Shown in pieces: positions 25,709 to 34,829 of a stretch of DNA of 37,200 nt. Where the stretch lies: assembly GCA_945871955.1 (NCBI GenBank), contig CAMBXR010000024.1:1-37200 (forward strand), read 5' to 3'. The DNA is from an uncultured Clostridium sp. GTDB lineage: Bacteria > Bacillota > Clostridia > Peptostreptococcales > Peptostreptococcaceae. Below the pieces are notes generated by a model, which saw only the letters and a program-made list of their open reading frames with translations, did no database searches and was not told where the DNA came from. Position 1 is the stretch's first letter. Each line of letters begins with the position of its first letter. The position numbers and the translations under genes were made by a program.

Positions 25709-28700
25709 CTAGTTTTTATGAATTATTTCTTTATTTATTAAATATTTCAAATCAAAATACTTTAATAAATAATTTTTTTCACTATTCACTTTGATATTAG
25801 CATTTATGGCTCTATTATTCATTTCTTCATTAATATATTCTTCAATATCTTTCATGTCACTCATATTTTTAATTACTTCACCATCACTAATATCATGGAT
25901 TAAATCTCTTATTATTTCTTTTCTACAAGAAGTCAAATGATTATTAATAACATAAGGAATATTATACTGATTAGTATTTACTATTTGACAATTATGCAAA
26001 TCCTTTTTTAGTCTATATAAATTTTCTTTCCTTCCCATATCAAATATAATAAAACATCCATAATCATATTTACTTCTAAGTATTCTTCCCATGGCTTGTT
26101 TTAGTTTTATAATCATTTGAGGCTGATTTACATCATAGTAAGTCTTATTAAGCTTAGTCATAATAGTTGAGTATAGAGGATCTCTAGGATTTAAATTAGG
26201 TATTTTATCTAAAGTAACACATGTAAGACCATCTCCTGGTATATCCACACCTTCAAAACACCCTTTTGAACCTAAAACAACACATTTTTTATTTAATTCC
26301 TTTAAAAGTTTAATATATTTTTTATTCATGTAAATTTCTATATTTTCTTTATGAAGTAAATCTTTTAAAATTTCATATGTTTTCTCTAATCTGTCTTTTG
26401 AGTTAAATAAAGATAACATATGACCATTAGTATGAGGTGATAATTTAGTTATTACTTTACTCATATCTTCAATAAATTCTTTATTTTTATAAGATGAAAT
26501 ATCATCTAATGTTATAATTTTTATTCTATTTTTATAGTCAAATAAGGGTTCTATAATTTTTTCTTTATAAGTATACCTATCTATCCCTAAAGTATTTGTA
26601 AAATATTTCATCTTATTATTAACTGTTAGAGTAGCAGATAAAAATACGCCTGAATTCAATGTGGATAATATTTTCTCTTCAAATAAATCAGCAATATTTA
26701 AGGGAACTACTTGAAATACAAAATTGTCAAAGTTTTTATGCAGTGTAGCTGTCCTTGCATATACATCTGATTCATTATACTCTAAAAAAACTTCTATAGT
26801 ATTTTTTAAAGATTCTAAATCTTTAAACTTACTTTCTCCTTGCTTGTAAGTATCATTTTCCTTGTCTATACTATCATCATCCATATGTCTATCTAATATA
26901 TATAGTATAGATTTTAGATTAGCTAAAATTTTATCTAATGATGTTTTTATACAATCACTATAGTTACTATAAGTTATATCTATTCTTCTTTTATCTTTAT
27001 ATACTGAGCCAGCTTTTTCATTTTTTTGAAGATTTATTTCCCAGCTTAAATTATAGTTGGAGAAAGTTGAATAATTATTCATTTTTCCATATTGAAGTAT
27101 ATATTCAGCTTCTTCTATAATAAGATTTATTTCTCTACTTATTTTTGATTTGTTATTAGCATCCAACTTTATAAAATAATAAAATCTGTCAAAAGGTTTA
27201 ATTATTTTTTTATTTTTAGATGTATAAGCAAAAGGACTACTACTTATTAATTCATAAGGATAAATTTCCTGTAAAAAGAATTTAAGTGATCTATAATCTA
27301 CTTCCGAAGCAAAAAACTCATATCCCTTTTCTACTAAATTATGAGCCTCATCTACAATCAGATTTTCTATAGGCTTTTCATCTTTATAAGGCCACTTTGC
27401 AAGAAGAGAGTGATTTACAACTGTAATATCCTCTTCTTTCAGCTCTTCCACTCTTTTTTTATATAAACATTCCTTATAACATTTTTTGGGTTTACAAAGA
27501 TTAGGATCACAAGCTGTATGTCTTAAATGAGTAATAATTTCAGGAAAATTATTAAAAATATAATGATTAATTTCTTCTATATCACCGTATTTTCCTTCAC
27601 TTACTAATCTTTCTAAAATTATAAGAGATAAAATTTCATTTAAACTACATTTATTACTATCATATTCACTAATATACTTTTCTAATTTTTCTACACAAAT
27701 ATAATTGCTTTTTCCTTTAATATATCCATAACTTACTTTATCTTGTAGTCCTAAAGACTGTAACACATTAGGAATATCTTTTTTTATAAGTTGAGTTTGT
27801 AACTCCTTTGTATCTGTTGATATAATTATCCTCTTATGATTTAAATAACTTTCCATTATACTAGGTAATAAATATCCAACACTTTTACCAATGCCCGTAG
27901 GTGCTTCTATACAAGATATATTCTCTCCTTTTGTATTCATGGTTTCTCTTATTAACTTACTAAGTTCAAATTGTCCAGGTCTAAATTCATAGTTAAATTC
28001 CTTTTTACTTTGCCATAATTCATTTTTCTTTAATAAATGTTCATATGTGAATCTATGATCTATTAGGATATTTTTCAAATTCTTTTTATTATCTATAAAG
28101 TCTTCTTCATCTTCGTATATTACATCTACATCTTTTAAATCATAATTACCATTATCTATAATTTCACTCCATATCCATTTTCCTAAACTAAATCTATTTA
28201 AAGTATTATTAATTTTGAAAGTTAAGTTTTCCAAAGTCATACTTTTACTTTCCTTATCTTTTAATCTCATTAATAATGCATTTACTACTTTTATAGTATT
28301 AATAGCGTCATCTAAAGCTCTATGTTTTTGTGAAGATTTATCTTTAGTAAGTGTATTTTTTAAATATTCTAAATTATATTCTTTATGATATGGTTCAAGT
28401 ATTACAGATAACTCTACAGAATCTATTATTTGATTTTTTATTTCTGGGATATAATGATTTAAAAAGCTTTTTTCAAACTCATCATTATGACATATTATTT
28501 TTTTATCACCTAAAAATTCTATAAATTTTCTTTTTATTTCATATAAACTTGGCGCATTATCTAAATGTTTTTGTTCTAAGTTTGTACAAAGAGAAAAAAT
28601 CTCTAAGGGAACTTCTTTTTTATTTTTAACAAAAGTATGAAAAGAAGCTGATTTATTATTTTCAATTTTAATAGCACCTATTTCTAGTATTTCAGCAGTA

Positions 28701-28777
28701 TAAGGATTTACTCCACTTGTATTTATGTCAACAAAAACTACATTTTGTGCTATACTGCTTATTTTATTTATATCCAT
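25709..28777 (-). CDS. dinG: DinG-family helicase with N-terminal exonuclease-like domain
   Basis: 1022 residues. The N-terminal DEDDh exonuclease-like domain (about 12-172) is degenerate: motif I is VFVDINTSG (Asp17 but Asn19 where Glu is normal), motif II HNDEFEKSFL has Glu102 for Asp, while motif III HRALDDA (152-158) is kept. The XPD/DinG-type superfamily 2 helicase has EAPTGIGKS (Walker A, Lys298), four FeS-type cysteines (Cys361, then a cluster among 423, 428, 433 and 437), the DEAH box at 476-479, the late motif GSKGCFEGVDIPG, and QAMGRILRSKYD (motif VI). It should unwind DNA 5' to 3' in repair. Divergent from the PdaA-like gene. Starts MDINKISS with GAAAGGAT before the ATG. Confidence 0.9.
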   Translation of the reverse strand: MDINKISSIAQNVVFVDINTSGVNPYTAEILEIGAIKIENNKSASFHTFVKNKKEVPLEIFSLCTNLEQKHLDNAPSLYEIKRKFIEFLGDKKIICHNDEFEKSFLNHYIPEIKNQIIDSVELSVILEPYHKEYNLEYLKNTLTKDKSSQKHRALDDAINTIKVVNALLMRLKDKESKSMTLENLTFKINNTLNRFSLGKWIWSEIIDNGNYDLKDVDVIYEDEEDFIDNKKNLKNILIDHRFTYEHLLKKNELWQSKKEFNYEFRPGQFELSKLIRETMNTKGENISCIEAPTGIGKSVGYLLPSIMESYLNHKRIIISTDTKELQTQLIKKDIPNVLQSLGLQDKVSYGYIKGKSNYICVEKLEKYISEYDSNKCSLNEILSLIILERLVSEGKYGDIEEINHYIFNNFPEIITHLRHTACDPNLCKPKKCYKECLYKKRVEELKEEDITVVNHSLLAKWPYKDEKPIENLIVDEAHNLVEKGYEFFASEVDYRSLKFFLQEIYPYELISSSPFAYTSKNKKIIKPFDRFYYFIKLDANNKSKISREINLIIEEAEYILQYGKMNNYSTFSNYNLSWEINLQKNEKAGSVYKDKRRIDITYSNYSDCIKTSLDKILANLKSILYILDRHMDDDSIDKENDTYKQGESKFKDLESLKNTIEVFLEYNESDVYARTATLHKNFDNFVFQVVPLNIADLFEEKILSTLNSGVFLSATLTVNNKMKYFTNTLGIDRYTYKEKIIEPLFDYKNRIKIITLDDISSYKNKEFIEDMSKVITKLSPHTNGHMLSLFNSKDRLEKTYEILKDLLHKENIEIYMNKKYIKLLKELNKKCVVLGSKGCFEGVDIPGDGLTCVTLDKIPNLNPRDPLYSTIMTKLNKTYYDVNQPQMIIKLKQAMGRILRSKYDYGCFIIFDMGRKENLYRLKKDLHNCQIVNTNQYNIPYVINNHLTSCRKEIIRDLIHDISDGEVIKNMSDMKDIEEYINEEMNNRAINANIKVNSEKNYLLKYFDLKYLINKEIIHKN

Positions 28778-28897
28778 AACTTATCCTTTCATATTTTGTA
28801 AAGATTTTATTTTTATTTTAGTAATAAATTTATTATATTCCTTTTGGCCATAATATGTATAGCATAATTTTAATAACAACGAAATGGAGGTTCCAAT

Positions 28898-29725
28898 TTG
28901 AAAAAAAATACTGTTAATAAATTATTGATTGTAGGTGCAGTTTTATTAGTATTTGCATTTGTAGCTATTAATGATACATCAATCTTTAATAAAATAAAAA
29001 CTCAAATTTATACAAAAGATTTAAGTACTGTAGAATATAATTGGTATTTTAATCCTCGAGAAGATGGTAAGCAACCTTTACCTATACAAGAAGCAAATTT
29101 TTTTAAAAATTACAACACATACTATGTAGGAAGTCCTGATGAAAAAGTTATTTATTTAACTTTTGACTCTGGTTATGAAAATGGATTTACTAATCACATT
29201 TTAGATGTACTAAAAAAACATAATGCTCCAGGCAATTTCTTTGTAGTTGAAAGTTATATTAAAAATAATCCTGACATCATAAAAAGAATGGATAAAGAAG
29301 GTCATCTAGTTTGTAATCACTCAGTAAATCATGTTTCTATGGCATCTATTCATGACAAAGATAAATTTAATAAAGAAATTTTAGATGTTGCTGCTACTTA
29401 TAAAGAAGTAACTGGTCATGAAATGCCAAAATATTTTAGGCCACCTATGGGAAAATTTAGCGAACAATCTTTAAAAATGACTAATGACTTAGGATATGCA
29501 TCTATTTTTTGGAGTTTTGCCTATGTAGATTGGTATAATAATCAACAACCTACTCATGAATTTGCTAAAAATAAAATATATTCAAGAACTCATCCAGGTG
29601 CCATAGTATTACTTCACTCCAACTCAAAAACTAATAGTGAAATCTTAGATGAAGTAATTACTCACTGGGAAGAGGAAGGATATACATTAAAATCACTTGA
29701 TTATTTGAATAAAGGAAGTAAATAA
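28898..29725 (+). CDS. pdaA: PdaA-like polysaccharide deacetylase
   Basis: Family 4 esterase that de-N-acetylates peptidoglycan; B. subtilis PdaA makes muramic delta-lactam in the spore cortex. 275 residues: membrane anchor or signal (about 8-24), then a NodB domain. Motif 1 is TFDSGYENG (Asp90; the family's second Asp is Ser91, and B. subtilis PdaA also has a non-Asp there, as I recall). Motif 2 HSVNH has His141 and His145, motif 3 is RPPMG (181-185), then AYVDW and LLHSN (His240). YENG and VDW match PdaA rather than ordinary deacetylases. The start is TTG at 28898 with GGAGG 8 bases before. Its promoter region is shared, divergently, with the DinG-family gene. Confidence 0.88.
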   Translation: MKKNTVNKLLIVGAVLLVFAFVAINDTSIFNKIKTQIYTKDLSTVEYNWYFNPREDGKQPLPIQEANFFKNYNTYYVGSPDEKVIYLTFDSGYENGFTNHILDVLKKHNAPGNFFVVESYIKNNPDIIKRMDKEGHLVCNHSVNHVSMASIHDKDKFNKEILDVAATYKEVTGHEMPKYFRPPMGKFSEQSLKMTNDLGYASIFWSFAYVDWYNNQQPTHEFAKNKIYSRTHPGAIVLLHSNSKTNSEILDEVITHWEEEGYTLKSLDYLNKGSK

Positions 29726-29730
29726 TATGA

Positions 29731-29771
29731 AAACTAAAAGCTGTAAGACTTTAACTTACAGCTTTTAGTTT
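29731..29771. terminator. bidirectional terminator between convergent genes
   Basis: A perfect 17-bp stem (arms 29731-29747 and 29755-29771) serves both the PdaA-like gene and the facing minus-strand gene, whose stop codon (29765-29767) is inside the right arm. T-rich tails occur on both sides. Confidence 0.85.
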
Positions 29772-30244
29772 GCATCTACAAATATTTCTTTCCCACTATA
29801 GTATCCAACCCAGTACGGTTTATATATACTATTTATTTCTAGAAGTTTGATATTTTTTATACCTTTGCTATCAAAATGATTTATTATTTCATTTTTTACT
29901 TTATCAATTATATACTCTTCTTTAATATTAGATTTTTTTATACAACTTTTACTAATATATCTTTTTACTGTTTCTGGAATAAAATCTATAGATTCAGAAT
30001 GGCCATTATAAGTATTAACCATCATAATTATATTATGTTTAATTTCGTCGTTTCTAAAATTATTTTTATTTTTTTTTCTACTAATTATTTCATATTTTAA
30101 AACTTTATATTCTACATACTCTAAATGTATATTTTCAATCTTTCTATTAAACTGATCAATTTTACTTATCAAAGGAGTTTTTCTTAATATATACCTCATA
30201 GCATCATCTTTCTTCACTCTTATTTCAATTGAGTTTACTAACAT
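29765..30244 (-). CDS. protein of unknown function
   Basis: Not recognised. 159 residues from the ATG at 30244, which follows a good GGAGGATTGTT ribosome binding site. The open frame continues 30 codons further upstream but without a ribosome binding site and with unlikely residues. The product is charged and basic, with no signal or membrane segment: MLVNSIEIRVKKDD start, mixed strand and helix, Ile/Lys/Asn-rich. It lies between the PdaA-like gene and the PHP-like gene and shares a terminator with the first. Confidence 0.6.
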   Translation of the reverse strand: MLVNSIEIRVKKDDAMRYILRKTPLISKIDQFNRKIENIHLEYVEYKVLKYEIISRKKNKNNFRNDEIKHNIIMMVNTYNGHSESIDFIPETVKRYISKSCIKKSNIKEEYIIDKVKNEIINHFDSKGIKNIKLLEINSIYKPYWVGYYSGKEIFVDAN

Positions 30245-30462
30245 AACAATCCTCCTATTAATAAGATATCCACCTATAATTCTAAAATCTTTATATATTA
30301 TATTAGTAATTCTTGTCCCCTTATGTTTGTACAATATAAAATTTTCCCCATTTACTTATGCTTATCTCTCTTATTTTTAAATAAAATTTTGCATAAAATT
30401 AAATTCTAAGACAAAAATAAATTTATTAATTTTAACAATGTTTTTGGGAAGGTATATAGAAT

Positions 30463-31830
30463 ATGTTAAAAAAAATAACTACTATAATTTTAATACTTTT
30501 AATCTCTTTAACTTCATATATAGAAACTAATGACAATAATTGTATAGAAATTAATAATTTTAATAAAGAAAATCAAGTTATAATAGAAAAATTAATTCCA
30601 AATAGAGGAGAACAAAATATTATCTCCACGCCTGACATTAAAATTTTATACAATAGTAATTACAAATTAAATAATTTTAAACTTTATCTAAATTACAAAG
30701 ATATTACTAATAAAACTATAGTTACTCCCAAATATATATATTATAAATGTGATAAAAAATTAAAAAGAGGCGTTCAGGTTGCAAGACTAGAGATAGATAT
30801 GGATAATAAAAGTCCACAAGTTATAGAATGGTATTTCACTGTAGGTACTCCTTTTTATAAAAATTATAGAGGTATTTTCTTTAATAATACTAATAACTTA
30901 AATATGTTAACTTCTTATGATGATTTAAATTCAATATATAGATATAATAAACACTTTGATTATCTATTTATAACAGAAAAATTTAATAATACTACAAAAA
31001 AATCTATAGATAATAGAAAATGGGCAAACTTAATTAATTCTTGCAATAAATATTCTACAAATGGTGATTTTATATCTATACCAAGTTTTGAATTAAGTAC
31101 AAAATTAAAAAATAAAAAAAGTAAAACTAGACTTAATATTTTTAACTGTACTAATCCATTTATCTACAAAGATAATATAAGTTTAGAATCATTTTATAAA
31201 AAGTTATTTTATTATGATGAGGATTTAATAGGCCAATTTAAAAATAATGATAGTTTAAATAATATAAATTATTTTAAATATTCACCTTATGGAGATGAAA
31301 TAATTTCATTAATAGAATTAAAAAAAGAAATTAATAATAAGAATTTTAATTTAGATATTTATAAAGAAGCTTTAGATAATGGTTGGCATGTAAGCCCCAT
31401 ACTTTGTCAATATAATGAATATGATAACTTAGACATTAGTAGTAATTATATCACTACTATACTTTGTGAGGACTTAACTAAAAGTCAACTTTTAGATGGT
31501 ATAAAAAATAGAAGAATTTATATTAGTGAAAATAGTAATATTGATATATCTTATTCATTAAATAAAATGCCGATGGGTAGTATAGTTAAAAATCCATCCT
31601 ATATAAGAATTATAGTAAGTGCCATTGCCAATGTGGATAAAGATAAAATAAAAAAAATTCAAGTATTTAGTAATAATAATGAAATTATCTATACTAAAGA
31701 CTTTGATTCTAACTTTGCAAAAATAGATTTCACTTTGAAACCACCAGTTAAAAACACTTATTATTATGCCGTAATAACAGAAAAAGATAATAAACAATGT
31801 ATCACATCTCCAATTTGGATAGAGCACTAA
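30463..31830 (+). CDS. secreted PHP-like (CehA/McbA-type) protein, metal ligands lost
   Basis: 455 residues with a signal peptide (about 3-20). A first Ig-like domain (about 53-128; ISTPDIKILY, then VIEWYFTVG) is followed by a PHP-like domain (about 135-365) and a C-terminal beta domain. Landmarks align with CehA/McbA-type PHP proteins: DYLFITEKFN where the family has DfiaiTDHs, GDFISIPSFEL for GxFvalpGyE, ALDNGWHVSPILCQYNEYDN for GWxxxPxxxxDNH, and ILCEDLTKSQLLDGIKNRRIYISEN for the ltkeallealrarRvYATeD stretch. Positions normally binding metal are changed: HxH region reads FFNNTNN, DH reads EK, DNH reads YNE. It is therefore probably a catalytically dead surface protein. The alignment is from memory of the family. 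Confidence 0.7.
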   Translation: MLKKITTIILILLISLTSYIETNDNNCIEINNFNKENQVIIEKLIPNRGEQNIISTPDIKILYNSNYKLNNFKLYLNYKDITNKTIVTPKYIYYKCDKKLKRGVQVARLEIDMDNKSPQVIEWYFTVGTPFYKNYRGIFFNNTNNLNMLTSYDDLNSIYRYNKHFDYLFITEKFNNTTKKSIDNRKWANLINSCNKYSTNGDFISIPSFELSTKLKNKKSKTRLNIFNCTNPFIYKDNISLESFYKKLFYYDEDLIGQFKNNDSLNNINYFKYSPYGDEIISLIELKKEINNKNFNLDIYKEALDNGWHVSPILCQYNEYDNLDISSNYITTILCEDLTKSQLLDGIKNRRIYISENSNIDISYSLNKMPMGSIVKNPSYIRIIVSAIANVDKDKIKKIQVFSNNNEIIYTKDFDSNFAKIDFTLKPPVKNTYYYAVITEKDNKQCITSPIWIEH

Positions 31831-31831
31831 A

Positions 31832-31862
31832 AAAGATGATGTTTTCTTCTAACATCATCTTT
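31832..31862. terminator. bidirectional terminator
   Basis: 12-bp perfect stem AAAGATGATGTT/AACATCATCTTT with a 7-base loop, between the convergent PHP-like and MerR-type genes; minus-strand tail TTTTTTAG, + strand tail TTTAACATTT. Confidence 0.85.
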
Positions 31863-32670
31863 AACATTTAATAGGTATTTGGATTTCTGTAATAAACTCT
31901 TCTTTATTTTCCGTTTCATGAATGTCTATTTTATATATCTCCATAGGATTACCTGCTATTATTAATTTATTTTCTTCAATAAAATCAAACATATGCCCAA
32001 TATGCTCTTTATTATTTACATAATCTCCACTATAAGTTAAGGTTACATAATAACCTTCCTCAAATACTATATTATAATCTTCTGCTTCATCCTTTAGCAA
32101 ACAAAATACAGATTCATAATCAGTAGTTATTCCTTTTTTCAGTGAATCCATATTAAATACAGAACCTAAATTATTATTTCCTAAAATACCAAATTTATTA
32201 TTATGATTTTTTTGAAGTTTTTGTATTAACAGATCAAAATCTTCATCCTTTTTAATTTGTCCATTTAAGATTAATCCTTTTCTTCTTTTTAAATAAGCAA
32301 GCTCTATACTATTTAAATTTGAGTTTTTCTCTGTATTCTCTATAGACTCCATTCTTTTTCTCATATTTTCTTTTTGCTTTAATAACCTTAGTATTTGGTC
32401 ATCTAATAAAGTTATTCCGTTCTTAAGTAATTTATTAGTAGAATTTAAATCTCTATTTTCTAAATACTCTTTAATCATTTTAAAAGAGAAGCCTAAACTT
32501 TTTAATTCTTTTATTAAATTCAATCTCCAAATATCAGAAATACTATAAAGCCTATATCCATTGTCATCTCTACTAGGGCTAATAATTCCTAGCTTTTCAT
32601 AATACATAAGAGAATCTCTACTTATGTCATACATTTCAGATATTTCTCCAATTTTGTAATAATCTTTCAT
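31861..32670 (-). CDS. MerR-family regulator with GyrI-like ligand domain
   Basis: 269 residues. N-terminal winged helix-turn-helix of MerR type (about 1-72: YYKIGEISEMYDISRDSLMYYEKLGIISP, then GYRLYSISDIWRLNLI), a long dimerisation coiled coil (about 80-125), and a C-terminal GyrI/BmrR-like effector-binding domain (about 140-269). MerR proteins of this kind bind small hydrophobic compounds and activate multidrug-efflux or stress genes by untwisting an over-long promoter spacer. No efflux gene is adjacent, so the target is unknown. GGAGC lies before the ATG. Own promoter upstream. Confidence 0.88.
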   Translation of the reverse strand: MKDYYKIGEISEMYDISRDSLMYYEKLGIISPSRDDNGYRLYSISDIWRLNLIKELKSLGFSFKMIKEYLENRDLNSTNKLLKNGITLLDDQILRLLKQKENMRKRMESIENTEKNSNLNSIELAYLKRRKGLILNGQIKKDEDFDLLIQKLQKNHNNKFGILGNNNLGSVFNMDSLKKGITTDYESVFCLLKDEAEDYNIVFEEGYYVTLTYSGDYVNNKEHIGHMFDFIEENKLIIAGNPMEIYKIDIHETENKEEFITEIQIPIKC

Positions 32671-32702
32671 TTTTGCTCCTTTTTTAATACATACTGTACT
32701 AT

Positions 32703-32731
32703 ATTATTTCACAAAGAAAAAAATTTTTCAA
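32703..32731 (-). promoter_or_regulatory. promoter of the MerR-type gene
   Basis: Minus strand: TTGAAA (32731-32726), 17 bases, AATAAT (32708-32703); 33 bases before the start codon. Confidence 0.5.
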
Positions 32732-32766
32732 TATTTTTGAAAAATTTTTACTCATTTTTATTGATA

Positions 32767-32781
32767 TTGCTATTATAGCAA
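32767..32781. promoter_or_regulatory. palindrome upstream of the MerR-type gene
   Basis: TTGCTA TTA TAGCAA, a perfect 6-bp inverted repeat 36 bases upstream of the -35. It may be an operator; no protein can be assigned. Confidence 0.3.
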
Positions 32782-32814
32782 GAACTAATATACAATATAA
32801 TGTCCTCGTAATCG

Positions 32815-32864
32815 AAAAAGGATTATAATAGAATAATTAAAAATTATTCTATTATAATCCTTTT
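32815..32864 (-). terminator. long AT-rich terminator after the ferredoxin gene
   Basis: A perfect 23-bp stem (arms 32816-32838 and 32842-32864) with a 3-base loop, then TTTTTCG on the minus strand, 55 bases past the ferredoxin stop. Confidence 0.8.
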
Positions 32865-32918
32865 ATATAGATATTTATATGAAAAAATATTATTCACTTA
32901 TTTCTCATAGTTATTACT

Positions 32919-33122
32919 TTAAACTGATTTCTCATCATCTATATCTATTGCTTCCACTGGACAACTCTCTTGTGCTTGTTTTGCTTTTCCATATACACTC
33001 TCTGGTATATTTCCATCTATAGCATGAGCTATTCCTTCATCAGTCATATGAAAAACTTCTGGACATACTTCAGGGCATGTTCCACATCCAATACAAAGAC
33101 CATCATCTACATAAGCTTTCAT
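32919..33122 (-). CDS. [4Fe-4S] ferredoxin
   Basis: 67-residue acidic electron carrier. Cluster ligands are Cys10, Cys13, Cys16 (CIGCGTC) and Cys54 (SCPVEAI). Cys20, which in two-cluster ferredoxins binds the second cluster, remains, but the other ligands of that cluster are absent, so it is a single-cluster type. C-terminus DIDDEKSV is acidic. GGGAGGTATAG lies before the ATG. It follows pyrG by 78 bases on the same strand without an obvious terminator between them, so read-through is possible. Probable partner: clostridial oxidoreductases; none is encoded nearby. Confidence 0.93.
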   Translation of the reverse strand: MKAYVDDGLCIGCGTCPEVCPEVFHMTDEGIAHAIDGNIPESVYGKAKQAQESCPVEAIDIDDEKSV

Positions 33123-33200
33123 AGCTATACCTCCCTATTTTTCTATGTATGCTTATATAATTCCCAGTTTCATTTCAAATATTACGAAAATAATATCACT

Positions 33201-34796
33201 TTATTTATCAACTGTTGCTTTAATAAATTCTTTTATTATAGGATTTGGTCTATTTGGTCTACTTTTAAATTCTGGATGGTATTGTACTCCAACAAAAAAC
33301 TTATTATCTGGTACTTCAACAGCCTCTACCAATTTATCATCTGGAGAAGTTCCTCCTATTACCATTCCTGCACTTATAAATTCTTTTCTATATTTATTAT
33401 TAAATTCATATCTATGACGATGTCTTTCACTAATATTTAAATCTCCATATGATTTAGCCATCATTGTATTTTCTTGTATTTTACAAGGATAAGCTCCAAG
33501 TCTCATAGTTCCACCTAAAGGAATATTGCCATACTGGTCTATCATCAAATCTATAACTGGATACTTTGTAAATCTATTAAATTCTGTAGAAGTTGCATTT
33601 TCCATTTTTAGTACATTTCTAGCAAATTCAATAACTGCGATTTGCATACCAAGACATATGCCAAGATAAGGTATATCATTTTCTCTTGCATAGTTTGCAG
33701 CACAAACCATACCTTCTATTCCTCTATCTCCAAATCCTCCAGGAACTAAAATTCCATCACAGTCCTTTAATACTTGGGCTGCACTATCATAAGTAACAGT
33801 CTCTGCATCTACCCACTTTATTTTTACATTTGCTCCGTTTTCATAGCCAGCGTGGGATAAAGCTTCAACAACTGATAGATATGCATCATGAAGCTTAATA
33901 TATTTTCCTACAAGAGCAATAGTTACTGTTTTATTTATACTCTTAACTCTTTGAATCATTTCTTTCCATTCACTTAAATCACTCTTGTTGCATTTTATAT
34001 CTAGTTCTCTACACACTATTTCACAAAATCCTTGTTTTTCAAGCATAATTGGAACTTCGTATAGTAAATCTATAGTTTTATTTTCTATTACACAGTCCTT
34101 TTTTACATTACAAAATAATGAAATTTTTTGCTTTATGGAATCGTCAATTGGCTCTTCTGAACGAGTTACTATAATATTAGGCATTATCCCAAGAGATTGA
34201 AGTTGTTTTACTGAATGTTGAGTTGGTTTAGATTTATGTTCTCCTGAGCTTTTAATGTATGGTACTAACGTTACATGTATAAATAAGCAATTATTTCTTC
34301 CAACCTCTAAAGATACTTGTCTTATAGCCTCCATAAAAGGCTGACTTTCTATATCCCCAACTGTTCCCCCTATTTCTGTTATTACCACGTCTGCATTACT
34401 TTTTTGACCTACACTATATATAAAATTTTTAATTTCATTAGTTATATGAGGTATAACTTGAACAGTTTCTCCCAAGTATTCTCCCTTTCTTTCTTTGTTA
34501 AGTACATTCCAATATACTTTTCCTGTTGTTAAATTAGAATATTTATTTAAGTTTTCATCTATAAATCTTTCATAATGTCCTAAATCTAAATCAGTTTCAG
34601 CACCATCTTCTGTTACAAATACTTCACCATGTTGATAAGGACTCATAGTCCCTGGATCCACATTTATATAAGGATCTAGCTTTTGAGCTATTACTTTTAA
34701 TCCCCTAGATTTTAATAATCGTCCTAAAGATGCAGCAGTTATACCCTTTCCCAGTCCAGATACTACTCCTCCTGTTACAAATATAAATTTAGTCAT
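33201..34796 (-). CDS. pyrG: CTP synthase
   Basis: Makes CTP from UTP, ATP and glutamine; 531 residues, full length. The N-terminal synthetase domain has [20 protein letters not shown] (8-25, ATP loop), [20 protein letters not shown] (39-58) and [10 protein letters not shown] (141-150). The C-terminal class I glutamine amidotransferase has [18 protein letters not shown] (nucleophile Cys381), and VQYHPEF with His507 and Glu509. AAGGGGGATT lies before the ATG. It begins 33 bases after the ANTAR gene, so the two are likely co-transcribed. Confidence 0.97.
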   Translation of the reverse strand: MTKFIFVTGGVVSGLGKGITAASLGRLLKSRGLKVIAQKLDPYINVDPGTMSPYQHGEVFVTEDGAETDLDLGHYERFIDENLNKYSNLTTGKVYWNVLNKERKGEYLGETVQVIPHITNEIKNFIYSVGQKSNADVVITEIGGTVGDIESQPFMEAIRQVSLEVGRNNCLFIHVTLVPYIKSSGEHKSKPTQHSVKQLQSLGIMPNIIVTRSEEPIDDSIKQKISLFCNVKKDCVIENKTIDLLYEVPIMLEKQGFCEIVCRELDIKCNKSDLSEWKEMIQRVKSINKTVTIALVGKYIKLHDAYLSVVEALSHAGYENGANVKIKWVDAETVTYDSAAQVLKDCDGILVPGGFGDRGIEGMVCAANYARENDIPYLGICLGMQIAVIEFARNVLKMENATSTEFNRFTKYPVIDLMIDQYGNIPLGGTMRLGAYPCKIQENTMMAKSYGDLNISERHRHRYEFNNKYRKEFISAGMVIGGTSPDDKLVEAVEVPDNKFFVGVQYHPEFKSRPNRPNPIIKEFIKATVDK

Positions 34797-34829
34797 ATGA
34801 TAATCCCCCTTATTTTATAATATAAATAC

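Noticed and set aside
32970-33440. 156-codon open frame on the + strand opposite the ferredoxin and pyrG ends
   Set aside because: Antisense to two conserved genes; Phe/Ser/Tyr-rich product typical of reversed AT-rich coding DNA.
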